A DNA stretch of 64,000 bases from Candidatus Intricatilinea gracilis (GTDB taxonomy: Bacteria > Pseudomonadota > Gammaproteobacteria > Burkholderiales > Burkholderiaceae_C), in assembly GCA_016702605.1 (NCBI GenBank), contig JADJDQ010000021.1:1116001-1180000 (forward strand), in the 5' to 3' direction. The position numbers were made by a program, and so were the translations under genes. Positions 8,185 through 16,288 of the stretch are shown here, piece by piece. Positions within the stretch are counted from its first letter, which is position 1; the number at the start of each line of letters is the position of its first letter. Under the pieces are notes generated by a model. That model was not told the origin of the DNA and did no database searches. It saw only the letters and a list, made by a program, of their open reading frames with translations.

Positions 8185-8790
8185 CTAGCTGATCCCTGGC
8201 GGCTGGTCTGGACGTGCGTCACACCAGACTGCCGGGTCCTTCAGTTCGTGCGGGCCACACCACAGGGCCCGGCACGACCCGTTGGCAGGTTGATAGTCAC
8301 TCATGGCCAGGGTGGCTTCGAGGGTTGCCCCGAGCAGGGCGCCGCGCAGCATGCGGTTGCTCCAGTGGTGGCCGACCACCGCCACGCGGTGGCCCAGGTC
8401 GAACTCGCGGCGCAGCTCGCGGGTGAACCGGCCGACGCGGTGGTACACCTCGACCAGGTCTGTGCGGTCGACCGCCGTCAGCTCCTGTCGAACGAGGACC
8501 TGCAACGCGACGCCCGCAGTGTCCCGACGATCCTGAGCGATGGCTTGCGCGGTCTGACGTGCACACAGCTGCGGACTGCAGTAGATGCGGTCGAGTGCAC
8601 GAGTCGCCAGTTCCTGGGCCAGCACCTGCGCCTCGGCCTGACCGATGTCGTCCAGCTGCTGGTCTTGCAGTCCGTTGCAGTGCATGCCGCTTGCAGAAGT
8701 CTGGCCGTGATGGATCAAGTACAGATTGGGTCCGGCCGCAGCGCTGTTGGTCACCAGGCACGGCGTTCGGTGCGGCAGCGTGTATCTCAT
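8185..8790 (-). CDS. Histidine-phosphatase (phosphoglycerate mutase-like) fold protein with altered RHG motif
   Basis: Member of the histidine phosphatase superfamily, about 201 residues. The usual catalytic LxRHGxT reads LYLIHHGQT, so the phosphate-binding arginine before the catalytic histidine is replaced by histidine. The other active-site elements are present: the second arginine in YCSPQLCARQTAQAI, a glutamate in RQELTAVD and the second histidine in VAVVGHHWSNR. Activity may be changed or lost. The start is uncertain: ATG 8790 gives a 20-residue lead before the fold, while a GTG at 8862 would add 24 residues; neither has a strong ribosome-binding site. It is convergent with the lipoprotein gene, eight bases away. 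Confidence 0.75.
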   Translation of the reverse strand: MRYTLPHRTPCLVTNSAAAGPNLYLIHHGQTSASGMHCNGLQDQQLDDIGQAEAQVLAQELATRALDRIYCSPQLCARQTAQAIAQDRRDTAGVALQVLVRQELTAVDRTDLVEVYHRVGRFTRELRREFDLGHRVAVVGHHWSNRMLRGALLGATLEATLAMSDYQPANGSCRALWCGPHELKDPAVWCDARPDQPPGIS

Positions 8791-8971
8791 GGTCGCGACC
8801 GGGACTGGTGGACACGGTTCATGGAGGCTCCTGGTGACGGTGACGCGACGAGCTTGCAGCACCTGCTGGCAGGTGCTGGGGCGACTGCGCCAGCTGCACA
8901 GAGGTCGTGAATCGACAGGAAATACGGCGTGGCCGTGAAACTTCCTGGGGCAGGGAGCCAGGTTCGCAATA

Positions 8972-8988
8972 ATTCCGCATGGCGGAAT
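8972..8988. promoter_or_regulatory. Palindromic operator ATTCCGC-ATG-GCGGAAT upstream of the oxidoreductase operon
   Basis: A perfect 7-bp inverted repeat with a 3-bp spacer, 147 bp upstream of the porG start. A smaller palindrome, CGCATTGCG, follows at 8995-9003. The arms and spacing resemble operators of IclR-family regulators; that assignment is an inference. No regulator gene is adjacent. Confidence 0.6.
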
Positions 8989-9134
8989 CTCATCCGCATT
9001 GCGAGATTTCTTGAGCTGGCGCGACCCTGCACTTGACCCCGCTCAAGTGTGACCTCCGGCCACAGCCAAACAATCGCGCTGCAATTCGGCGGCCCGGCCG
9101 TTCCCGAGCCATCACAAAGTTGGAGACAGCGGCG

Positions 9135-9725
9135 ATGCTGCAGATACGTATCCATGGGCGAGGGGGTCAGGGCGTCGTCACGGCGGCCGAGATGCTCTCG
9201 ATCGCGGCCTTCGAGCAGGGGCGCCATGCCCAGGCCTTCCCGAGTTTTGGGTCCGAGCGCACCGGCGCGCCGGTGGTGGCGTTCTGCCGCATCGACGACC
9301 GCGAGATCCGCCTGCGCGAGCCCATCCTCGCGCCCGACGTGCTCATCGTGCAGGACCCGACGCTGCTGCATCAGGTCGATGTGTTCCAGGGCCTGGTGCC
9401 GGACGGCTACGTGCTCATCAACAGCAAACGCAGCTTCGACGAACTGGGCCTGGCCGAGATCTCGCAGCGTTTCAGGCGCGAGCGCCTCATCACCGTGCCG
9501 GCCACCGAGATCGCGCTCAAGCATCTGGGCCGGCCGCTGCCCAACGCCGTGTTGCTGGGCGGTTTTGCGGCTCTCTCAGGCCTGATCACGCTGGAAGCGG
9601 TGGGGCTGGCCATCCGGGACAAGTTCAGCGGCAAGGTGGCCGAGGCCAATGTGGCCGCCGCCGCCGAGGCTTACGAGACGGTGCAAAGGACCATGCAGGA
9701 GGCGACCCATGCTCAAGCAGATTGA
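9135..9725 (+). CDS. porG: 2-oxoacid:acceptor oxidoreductase, gamma subunit
   Basis: Gamma subunit of a thiamine-diphosphate 2-oxoacid oxidoreductase, which oxidatively decarboxylates a 2-oxoacid to the acyl-CoA. The 196-residue product has the family opening IRIHGRGGQGVVTAAE, the segment AFPSFGSERTGAPV and PNAVLLGGFAALSGL. ATG 9135 was chosen because GGAGA precedes it and because the gamma fold begins there; the frame stays open upstream to 9033. It overlaps porA by 17 bases. The gene order is gamma-alpha-beta-flavoprotein. The substrate may be pyruvate or an aromatic oxoacid such as phenylglyoxylate; the sequence does not settle this. Confidence 0.88.
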   Translation: MLQIRIHGRGGQGVVTAAEMLSIAAFEQGRHAQAFPSFGSERTGAPVVAFCRIDDREIRLREPILAPDVLIVQDPTLLHQVDVFQGLVPDGYVLINSKRSFDELGLAEISQRFRRERLITVPATEIALKHLGRPLPNAVLLGGFAALSGLITLEAVGLAIRDKFSGKVAEANVAAAAEAYETVQRTMQEATHAQAD

Positions 9726-10960
9726 AGGCTCCCATGCCGTGGCCGAAGCGGTGGCGTTGTGCCGCCCCGAGGTGATCTGTGCCTACCCGATCTCGCCGCA
9801 GACCCACATCGTCGAAGGCCTGGGTGAACTGGTGAAGGACGGCTCGCTCACGCCGTGCGAGTTCATCAACGTCGAGAGTGAATTCGCCGCCATGAGCGTG
9901 GCCATCGGCAGCAGTGCCGCGGGTGCACGCACCTACACGGCCACGGCCAGCCAGGGCCTGCTCTTCATGGCCGAGGCGGTCTACAACGCCAGCGGCCTGG
10001 GCCTGCCCATCGTGATGACGGTGGCCAACCGCGCCATCGGCGCGCCGATCAACATCTGGAACGACCACAGCGACAGCATGAGCCAGCGCGACTGCGGCTG
10101 GATCCAGCTGTTTGCCGCGCACAACCAGGAAGCACTGGACCTGCACATCCAGGCCTTCAAGCTGGCCGAAGAACTGAGCATGCCGGTGATGGTGTGTATG
10201 GACGGCTTCATCCTCACCCACGCCTACGAGCGGGTCGACATGCCCACGCAGGCGCAGGTCGATGCCTTCTTGCCGCCGTACGAGCCGCGCCAGGTGCTGG
10301 ACGTGGCCGACCCGGTGTCGATCGGCGCCATGGTCGGCCCCGAGGCTTTCATGGAAGTGCGCTACCTGGCGCATGCCAAGCAGTTGATGGCGCTGGAACG
10401 TATCCCGCAACTGGCGGCCGAGTTTGCCGAGACCTTCGGTCGCACCACCGGTGGCCTGGTGCGTGGCTACAAGATCGACGACGCCGAGACCATCGTCGTG
10501 GCGCTGGGTTCGGTGCTGGGCACACTCAAGGACACGGTCGACGAGATGCGCGACGAGGGCATCAAGATCGGCGTGCTGGGCATCCACTGCTTCAGGCCCT
10601 TCCCGCTGGCGGCGGTGCGCGAGGCGCTGCAACACGCCAAACGGGTGGTGGTGCTGGAAAAGAGCTTCTCGGTCGGCCTGGGTGGTGTCGTGTCCAACGA
10701 CGTGCGCCTGGCGCTGCACCGGCTCGGCCAGCAGGGCTACACCGTCGTGGCCGGACTGGGCGGGCGCGCCATCACCAAGGCCAGCTTGCCGCACGCTGCG
10801 CGAGGCGATTGCCGACACGCTCGAGCCCTTGACCTTCATGGATCTGGACTGGCGCATCGTCAACCGCCAGCTCGAACGCGAAGCGCAGGTGCGCCGCAGC
10901 GGCCCGATCGCCGAGAACCTGCTGCGTGACGTCGGCACCGTGGCCTCGAAGGTGAGCTGA
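9709..10960 (+). CDS. porA: 2-oxoacid:acceptor oxidoreductase, alpha subunit (frameshifted near the 3' end)
   Basis: Alpha subunit with the thiamine-diphosphate pyrimidine-binding and C-terminal transketolase-like domains. Conserved segments include EGSHAVAEAVALCRPEVI, AYPISPQTHIVEGLGEL, INVESEFAAMSVAIG, ASQGLLFMAEAVYNAS and GIHCFRPFPLAAVREAL. After AITKASL the frame is wrong: the homologous continuation RTLREAIADTLEPLTFMDLD is found one base out of register. Removing one C at 10789-10790 joins the two parts into about 416 residues ending at 10960. As written, the frame instead runs into unrelated sequence up to 10929. Either the sequence has an extra base here or the gene was recently broken; everything else in the operon looks intact. 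Confidence 0.85.
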
Positions 10961-10962
10961 TC

Positions 10963-11049
10963 ATGAACGTCCGACACACCATGCCACAACCGCGCAGCAT
11001 CCCCTCGGGGGATCGGCTGCGGTACGCCGCAGACGAGGGGCAGTCATGA
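10963..11049 (+). CDS. 28-codon mini-ORF coupled to porB (PSG-motif leader)
   Basis: A tiny ORF beginning two bases after the porA stop and ending in an ATGA overlap with the porB start. It contains the motif PSGDRLRYA, which recurs in altered form in the mini-ORF at 12059-12154. The DNA includes CCCCTCGGGG, a palindromic word, and GCTGCGGTACGCCGCAG, an imperfect palindrome. It may be a translated spacer that couples ribosomes from porA to porB rather than a functional peptide. Similar spacers occur in Burkholderiales operons as far as I recall. Confidence 0.4.
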   Translation: MNVRHTMPQPRSIPSGDRLRYAADEGQS

Positions 11050-12062
11050 ATCACATCAAGTTCTACCAGACCGGCACCTTCACCGTCGGCAACCGGCTGC
11101 TCGCACCCGATGAACGCAGCGTGCAGTCGTCCACCGAACGCAGCAACGCACTCAACTCGGGCCACCGCGCCTGCCAGGGCTGCGGCGAAGCACTCGGCGC
11201 ACGCTACGCCGTGGATGCCGCCATGCGTGCCACGGACGGCCAGATCATCGCGGCCAACGCCACGGGTTGCCTGGAGGTGTTCTCCACGCCGTATCCCGAG
11301 ACCTCGTGGCAGCTGCCGTGGATCCACTCGCTGTTCGGCAACACCGCGGCCGTGGGCACGGGCATTGCCGCTGCGCTCAAGGTCAAGGCACGCAAGGCCG
11401 GGCTGGACCGAAGCAGCGTGCGGGTCATCGCCCAGGGCGGCGACGGCGGCACCACCGACATCGGCTTCGGTTGCCTGAGTGGCATGTTCGAGCGTAACGA
11501 CGATGTGCTCTACATCTGCTACGACAACGAGGCCTACATGAACACGGGTGTGCAGCGCAGCAGCGCCACACCACCAGCGGCACGCACGGCGACCACCATG
11601 GCCGTCGGCACCGACCCGGGCGCAGAGTGGGGCCAGGGCAAGAACCTGCCACTCATCGCCATGGCGCACGAGATCCCCTACGTGGCCACAGCCACCGTGG
11701 CCGATCTGCGCGATCTGGAAGCCAAGGTCGAGATGGCCATGAGCCTGCACGGCGCGCGGTATCTGCACATCCTCGTGCCCTGCCCGCTGGGCTGGGGCGC
11801 GGCGAGCAGCGACACCATCAAGCTCGCCCGGCTGGCCCGCGAGACCGGCATCTTCCCGGTGTACGAAGCGCGCCTGGGCGAGGTGACCCATGCCACCAAG
11901 ATCCGCCAGCGCGTGCCGGTCGAGGCTTACCTGAAGCCGCAGAAACGCTTCGCCCACCTGTTCTCGGGCGCAGGCCGGCCCGATGTGATCGCGCAGATCC
12001 AGGCCAATGCCGACCGCAACATTCGCCGCTTCAATCTGCTTGACCAAGAGGTGGCAGCATGA
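11046..12062 (+). CDS. porB: 2-oxoacid:acceptor oxidoreductase, beta subunit
   Basis: Thiamine-diphosphate-binding beta subunit of the oxoacid oxidoreductase. The 338-residue product carries the Fe4S4 ligand motif CQGCGE (C43, C46) with further cysteines at C74 and in VPCPLGW. The cofactor motif is GDGGTTDIGFG (G132 onward) followed by ICYDNEAYMNTGVQRS, the Mg/ThDP-binding NxAYxNTG element. Length and motifs are complete. Its start overlaps the preceding mini-ORF, and its stop overlaps the following one (ATGA at 12059), so all three are probably translated in a chain. Confidence 0.9.
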   Translation: MNHIKFYQTGTFTVGNRLLAPDERSVQSSTERSNALNSGHRACQGCGEALGARYAVDAAMRATDGQIIAANATGCLEVFSTPYPETSWQLPWIHSLFGNTAAVGTGIAAALKVKARKAGLDRSSVRVIAQGGDGGTTDIGFGCLSGMFERNDDVLYICYDNEAYMNTGVQRSSATPPAARTATTMAVGTDPGAEWGQGKNLPLIAMAHEIPYVATATVADLRDLEAKVEMAMSLHGARYLHILVPCPLGWGAASSDTIKLARLARETGIFPVYEARLGEVTHATKIRQRVPVEAYLKPQKRFAHLFSGAGRPDVIAQIQANADRNIRRFNLLDQEVAA

Positions 12063-12154
12063 AGCGCGCCACTGACGCCAGACACGCAACTGCAGCCGCT
12101 CGTACCCCCTCGGGGGGTCGATCGGCGTACCCGACGATCGGGAGGCTCCAATGA
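12059..12154 (+). CDS. 31-codon mini-ORF coupling porB to the flavoprotein gene (PSG-motif leader)
   Basis: This tiny ORF starts inside the porB stop (ATGA) and stops inside the start of the next gene (ATGA at 12151), filling the whole gap in one frame. It contains PSGGRSAY, matching PSGDRLRY of the mini-ORF upstream of porB. The DNA holds the palindrome CCCCCTCGGGGGG. The paired arrangement suggests a repeated translational-coupling element rather than a chance frame; whether the peptide matters is unknown. Confidence 0.4.
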   Translation: MKRATDARHATAAARTPSGGRSAYPTIGRLQ

Positions 12155-13785
12155 CCATGCAAAAGCCATTCGCCATCACGCTCGACCCGGGCTCGTCACT
12201 GGCCAACAAGACCGGCAGCTGGCGCACCGAACGGCCTGTGTATGTGGACCGCCTGCCACCCTGCAATGCGCAGTGCCCAGCGGGTGAAGACATCCAGGGC
12301 TGGCTCTACCACGCCGAAAGCGGCGACTACGAGGCCGCCTGGCGCAAGCTCGTGCGCGACAACCCCTTCCCGGCCACCATGGGCCGCGTCTGTTATCACT
12401 CGTGTGAAGGTGCGTGCAACCGCGCCAAGGTCGACGAGGCGGTGGGCATCAACTCGGTCGAACGCTTCCTGGGCGACGAAGCCTTGCGCAAGGGCTGGGC
12501 CTTGCCGGCCCCCGCGGCCGACAGCGGCAAACATGTGCTGGTGGTCGGCGCCGGGCCGTCGGGCATGTCGGCGGCGTATCAGCTGCGCCGGCTGGGGCAC
12601 CGTGTCACGGTCTATGAAGCAGGCCCGTTCACCGGCGGCATGATGCGTTTCGGCATCCCCAAGTACCGCCTGCCGCGTGACGTGCTCGAAGCCGAAATGC
12701 AACGCATCATCGACCTGGGCGTGACCGTCAAGCTCAACACCAAGGTCGAGGACCTGGCGCAGACGCTGAAAGAAGGCGGCTTCGACGCGGCCTTCCTCGC
12801 GGTCGGCGCACACATCGCCAAACGCACCTACATCCCGGCCAAGGACAGCTCACACATCCTCGACGCCGTGGCCGTGCTGCGGTCGATGGAAGGTGAAGAC
12901 CAGCCCATGCTGGGCCGTCGTGTGGTGGTCTACGGCGGTGGCAACACCGCCATCGACGTGGCCCGCACCGCCAAACGGCTGGGCGCCACCGAAGCCATCA
13001 TCGTCTACCGCCGCACCCGCGAGAAGATGCCCGCCCACGACTTCGAAGTCGAAGAGGCGCTGCAGGAAGGTGTGATGGTCAAGTGGCTGTCCACCATCAC
13101 CCAGGCCAATGCCGGCGAACTCACCATCGAGAAGATGGCGCTCGACGCCAAGGGCAACCCGCAGCCCACTGGCGAGTTCGAGACCCTGGCGGCCGATTCA
13201 CTCGTGCTGGCCCTGGGCCAGGACGTCGACCTCAGCCTGCTCGACCGCCTGATCGGCCTGGAAGTGAAGAACGGCGTCGTGCAGGTCGACCCCAACACGT
13301 TGATGACCGGCCACCCCGGCGTCTTTGCCGGCGGCGACATGGTGCCCGCCGACCGCAACGTCACCGTCGCCGTGGGCCACGGCAAGAAAGCCGCCCGCCA
13401 CATCGACGCCTGGCTGCGCGGCGCCACCATCGAAGCCCAGCCCAAACACGCCCCCGCCACGTTTGAGCGCCTCAACCCCTGGTACTACAGCGACGCGCCC
13501 AAGACCATGCGCCCGCAGCTGGACATCGCCCGTCGCACCAGCAGCTTCGACGAAGTGCAAGGCGGCCTCACCGAAGACAACGCTCTCTTCGAAGCCCGCC
13601 GCTGCCTGAGCTGCGGCAACTGCTTCGAATGCGACAACTGCTACGGCGTGTGCCCCGACAACGCCGTCATCAAACTCGGGCCGGGGAATCGGTTTGCCAT
13701 CAACCTCGACTATTGCAAGGGGTGTGGCGTGTGTGCCACCGAGTGCCCGTGCGGGGCGATCGAGATGGTTGCGGAGGAGGTTTGA
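12151..13785 (+). CDS. GltD-like FAD/NAD(P) oxidoreductase fused to a 2[4Fe-4S] ferredoxin domain
   Basis: Probable electron-transfer subunit of the oxoacid oxidoreductase, moving electrons between the Por core and NAD(P). The 544-residue protein resembles the small subunit of glutamate synthase. The N-terminal Fe-S domain has cysteines in CNAQCPAGEDIQGW and CYHSCEGACNR, the FAD-binding motif GAGPSG is at about 133-138 and the NAD(P)-binding motif GGGNTA at about 262-267. VFAGGDMV is followed by a C-terminal ferredoxin part with CLSCGNCFECDNCYGVCP and YCKGCGVCATECPCG. The last piece takes the place of the separate PorD ferredoxin subunit of other enzymes. A comparable NADH-linked design is known in phenylglyoxylate dehydrogenases. 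Confidence 0.88.
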   Translation: MTMQKPFAITLDPGSSLANKTGSWRTERPVYVDRLPPCNAQCPAGEDIQGWLYHAESGDYEAAWRKLVRDNPFPATMGRVCYHSCEGACNRAKVDEAVGINSVERFLGDEALRKGWALPAPAADSGKHVLVVGAGPSGMSAAYQLRRLGHRVTVYEAGPFTGGMMRFGIPKYRLPRDVLEAEMQRIIDLGVTVKLNTKVEDLAQTLKEGGFDAAFLAVGAHIAKRTYIPAKDSSHILDAVAVLRSMEGEDQPMLGRRVVVYGGGNTAIDVARTAKRLGATEAIIVYRRTREKMPAHDFEVEEALQEGVMVKWLSTITQANAGELTIEKMALDAKGNPQPTGEFETLAADSLVLALGQDVDLSLLDRLIGLEVKNGVVQVDPNTLMTGHPGVFAGGDMVPADRNVTVAVGHGKKAARHIDAWLRGATIEAQPKHAPATFERLNPWYYSDAPKTMRPQLDIARRTSSFDEVQGGLTEDNALFEARRCLSCGNCFECDNCYGVCPDNAVIKLGPGNRFAINLDYCKGCGVCATECPCGAIEMVAEEV

Positions 13786-13831
13786 TCCGCCGAGTATCAC
13801 CGGTGTCCTCGATCGCAAACTGAGAGGTCTT

Positions 13832-14704
13832 ATGCAGGCCAGGCGCATTGGCAAGATCTTGTTGACGGCATTGGTGATAGTTGCGGTTGCTTGCTCGTGG
13901 CTGGATCCGATCCAGTCACTTGCCAACAGCAAGGTCGACGAGGGCCTCGAGAGAGCCTTGCTCAGTTTTGCATCGGCTCGGTCATTGAATGCCGTCATCT
14001 CTGTCATTCAGGGGACTGAGTTTTCAGCACAACCGCTCGGTTTCGGCGTGACCCTTACCTTGGGCCAGTTTCTCGACCCGATCAACGACCTGGTCGAGCA
14101 GTTTTCCAGCTTGATGCTGTTGGCCAGTGTGTCGCTTGGCACCCAGAAGATCTTGTTGCTGATGGGTGGGCACCAGGTGGTGTCAGGGCTCCTGACTGCT
14201 TGCGCGCTTGTCTGGCTGCTGTTGTTCTGGCGAGAGCGATCACCGCTTTGGTTTTCGAAGTTGCTTGGGGTTTTTATTCTCGTTCGATTTGTGATGCCGA
14301 TCGCGGTGCTGACGACGGACGTGATCTTCAAGTACACACTTGCAGGCGACTACCGCGAACAGCAAACTTCCCTGGAATTGGCCACCAGACAAATCGAGGC
14401 AAATTCACCGAAGGCTCCGACGACTGGTTCATCCACAGATCAGCCACCAGCCGCCCCGGCCAAGGGTTTTTTTGCGAATCCGAAGGAATGGATCGAAGCG
14501 CACACACCCTCGTTCGATGCGATTTATGAGCCAACGAGGAAGAAATACGAAGCCATCAAACAATCGGCCGAACAGATTCCAGAGGGCATCATCAAGCTGA
14601 TCGTGATATTTCTGTTCCAGACAGCCCTGATACCGATAGGTGTCTTGTGGGCCCTCTACAAGACAGCGAGACACTTCATGGTTTTCCGGCCGACTACGCC
14701 GTAG
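13832..14704 (+). CDS. Hypothetical five-helix membrane protein
   Basis: A 290-residue protein I do not recognise. Hydrophobic segments lie at about residues 8-25, 95-115, 118-140, 145-168 and 255-280. Between the last two is a hydrophilic stretch of about 85 residues with a Pro/Ala-rich linker (TDQPPAAPAKG) and a charged, probably helical part. The first helix could be a signal anchor. The gene is visibly less GC-rich than its neighbours and uses more A/T-ending codons, which suggests foreign origin. The ATG at 13832 follows GAGAGG. It is 46 bp after the oxidoreductase operon but need not belong to it. Confidence 0.6.
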   Translation: MQARRIGKILLTALVIVAVACSWLDPIQSLANSKVDEGLERALLSFASARSLNAVISVIQGTEFSAQPLGFGVTLTLGQFLDPINDLVEQFSSLMLLASVSLGTQKILLLMGGHQVVSGLLTACALVWLLLFWRERSPLWFSKLLGVFILVRFVMPIAVLTTDVIFKYTLAGDYREQQTSLELATRQIEANSPKAPTTGSSTDQPPAAPAKGFFANPKEWIEAHTPSFDAIYEPTRKKYEAIKQSAEQIPEGIIKLIVIFLFQTALIPIGVLWALYKTARHFMVFRPTTP

Positions 14705-14889
14705 CGTGAGTTGCCGCCGGGGCGGGGCCGAGATGCCACTCACGGATGCCGCACTGCCGCAAACCCGCGCTCGGGTCTGCGCTGCCTGCAGTGTCACTTC
14801 GGCTGCGATACCAGCCAGCCCTCGTCCGCCAAGAACGACAGAAATGCGTGGACCGGCGTCGCAGATGGCTGTGCGGCATCATCCACCCC

Positions 14890-15312
14890 ATGACCCCCCA
14901 CCTCAGCTTCATCACCTTGGGCGTCGACGACCTCGAGCGCGCCGTGGCCTTCTACCGCGACGGGTTGGGGCTGGCCACGCCGGGCATCGTCGGGCGCGAG
15001 TTCGAGTTCGGCGCCGTCGCCTTCTTCAAGCTCAATGGCGGGCTGCGGCTGGCCTTGTGGCCGCGGGCCAGCCTGGCGGCCGAGACGGGTTTGGCGCTGC
15101 AGCCGCGCAGTGCCACCGAGTTTGCGCTGGCGCACAACGTCGAGTCGCCGGCGGCGGTGGAGGCGCTGCTGGCGCAGGCGGTGGCCGCTGGCGCCAGGCT
15201 GGTCAAGGCCGCCGCGCCGACGTTCTACGGTGGCCATGCCGGCTGGTTTGCCGACCCGGACGGCCACCTGTGGGAGATCGCCTGGAACCCCCACCTGGCC
15301 GGGCTGGGTTGA
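14890..15312 (+). CDS. VOC (glyoxalase/bleomycin resistance) family protein
   Basis: A 140-residue protein of the vicinal oxygen chelate superfamily. Two beta-alpha-beta-beta-beta repeats are recognisable: LSFITLGVDDLERAVAFYRD at the start and EALLAQAVAAGARLVKAAAP through YGGHAGWFADPDGHLWEIAW at the end. The metal-binding residues typical of the fold are plausible, but the substrate is unknown. The first 66 bases of the coding region and 22 bp upstream recur at 36704-36791 with 84 of 88 bases identical, showing that this gene or a relative was copied and then mostly lost there. Confidence 0.85.
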   Translation: MTPHLSFITLGVDDLERAVAFYRDGLGLATPGIVGREFEFGAVAFFKLNGGLRLALWPRASLAAETGLALQPRSATEFALAHNVESPAAVEALLAQAVAAGARLVKAAAPTFYGGHAGWFADPDGHLWEIAWNPHLAGLG

Positions 15313-15345
15313 CGCCCGACGAGTCTTGCCGGGTTGTAGAAGTCC

Positions 15346-16008
15346 TCAGCCCACGATCACACTGATCGGCGACGTCCACGGCCCGCTCACGCCGCCGGGG
15401 CGCACCGCGCGCAGGCGCACCCAGGTCGGGCCGGCCGGCAGGTTGTCCACCACTACGTGGCGCACCGAGGGCACGATCACCGCCGGCTTCCAGTTCTCGT
15501 CCACCGTCGGGTCGCCGCGGGTCACGTGGATCTCGTAGGCGATGGCACCACGCTGGCGGGCCGCATCCACCTGCAGCGAACCGGCCCGCGGCCCCTTGCC
15601 CACGCGGAAATCCTCCGGCGGCCCGATGTAGGTCGTGCCCCCGCCGCCGGTGTTGTTGGGCCGCCCCGGCTCACGCCGCATCTCGAAGCCACACGTCTGC
15701 AGCATCCCCACATTGCCGTCGGCCAGCAACTCCACATACGCCGCCACCCGCTGCAGGCTGCGCGAGAGCCGCTCGCGCGCCTCGTCACGCTTGTGGATCT
15801 GCGCCAGATCGCGCCGCTGCACCGCCAGGTGCGCCTCGCGGTAGGCCGTGTCCTCGGCCCGCAGCTGGGCCAGCGAGGGCACAGGCGCGGGCCAGGGCTC
15901 GGGTATCTGCGGGTGATTGGTCAAGGCGTCCAGGATGGTGCTCACCCGCACCTGGAAGGCCGCCTCGCCGAACGGCGCGAACGCCACGATGAGTTTGTTG
16001 CTGGGCAT
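15346..16008 (-). CDS. Fibronectin type III-like hypothetical protein
   Basis: A 220-residue protein without signal peptide. The N-terminal half is helical and charged (AQLRAEDTAYREAHLAVQRRD and DEARERLSRSLQRVAAYVEL). The C-terminal half, from about residue 135, looks like one fibronectin type III-like beta domain (YEIHVTRGD...VVDNLPAGPTWVRLRAVRPG...GPWTSPISVIV). The start at 16008 is supported by TAAGGAG ten bases upstream. Proteins of this build occur as scattered accessory genes; the function is unknown. Downstream it is convergent with the VOC gene, and upstream it faces the phased AT-word array. Confidence 0.65.
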   Translation of the reverse strand: MPSNKLIVAFAPFGEAAFQVRVSTILDALTNHPQIPEPWPAPVPSLAQLRAEDTAYREAHLAVQRRDLAQIHKRDEARERLSRSLQRVAAYVELLADGNVGMLQTCGFEMRREPGRPNNTGGGGTTYIGPPEDFRVGKGPRAGSLQVDAARQRGAIAYEIHVTRGDPTVDENWKPAVIVPSVRHVVVDNLPAGPTWVRLRAVRPGGVSGPWTSPISVIVG

Positions 16009-16288
16009 GGTGTCGATACTCCTTACAGACTGCATGAAAAGAAAGGAACAAACGAATCAACACAAGACAACGAGCAGGCTCCCCGCCGGCCACCGGGTTG
16101 CAGCGGCCGTATCGGGCAAACACCGTTCGTTGCCCGTCAATATCCATGGGCGTCGCTGCCGAGTAATCATCACTTGTGTGGAAAGGGCTGCCTATCCCCC
16201 CGACAGGTCAGGGCCAAGGCGTGCCTATGTCACGGTGCGGGGCTGCCGGGCGCAGACATCTGCGGGGTATTCATCTCGGCACATTTCC
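16009..16288. other. Intergenic stretch with no recognised feature
   Basis: Between the fibronectin-like gene start and the phased array. I see only the ribosome-binding site of the 15346-16008 gene and no reliable ORF or hairpin. An AATAT word at 16139 lies seven array periods before the first array word, so the array may once have extended here. Confidence 0.4.
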
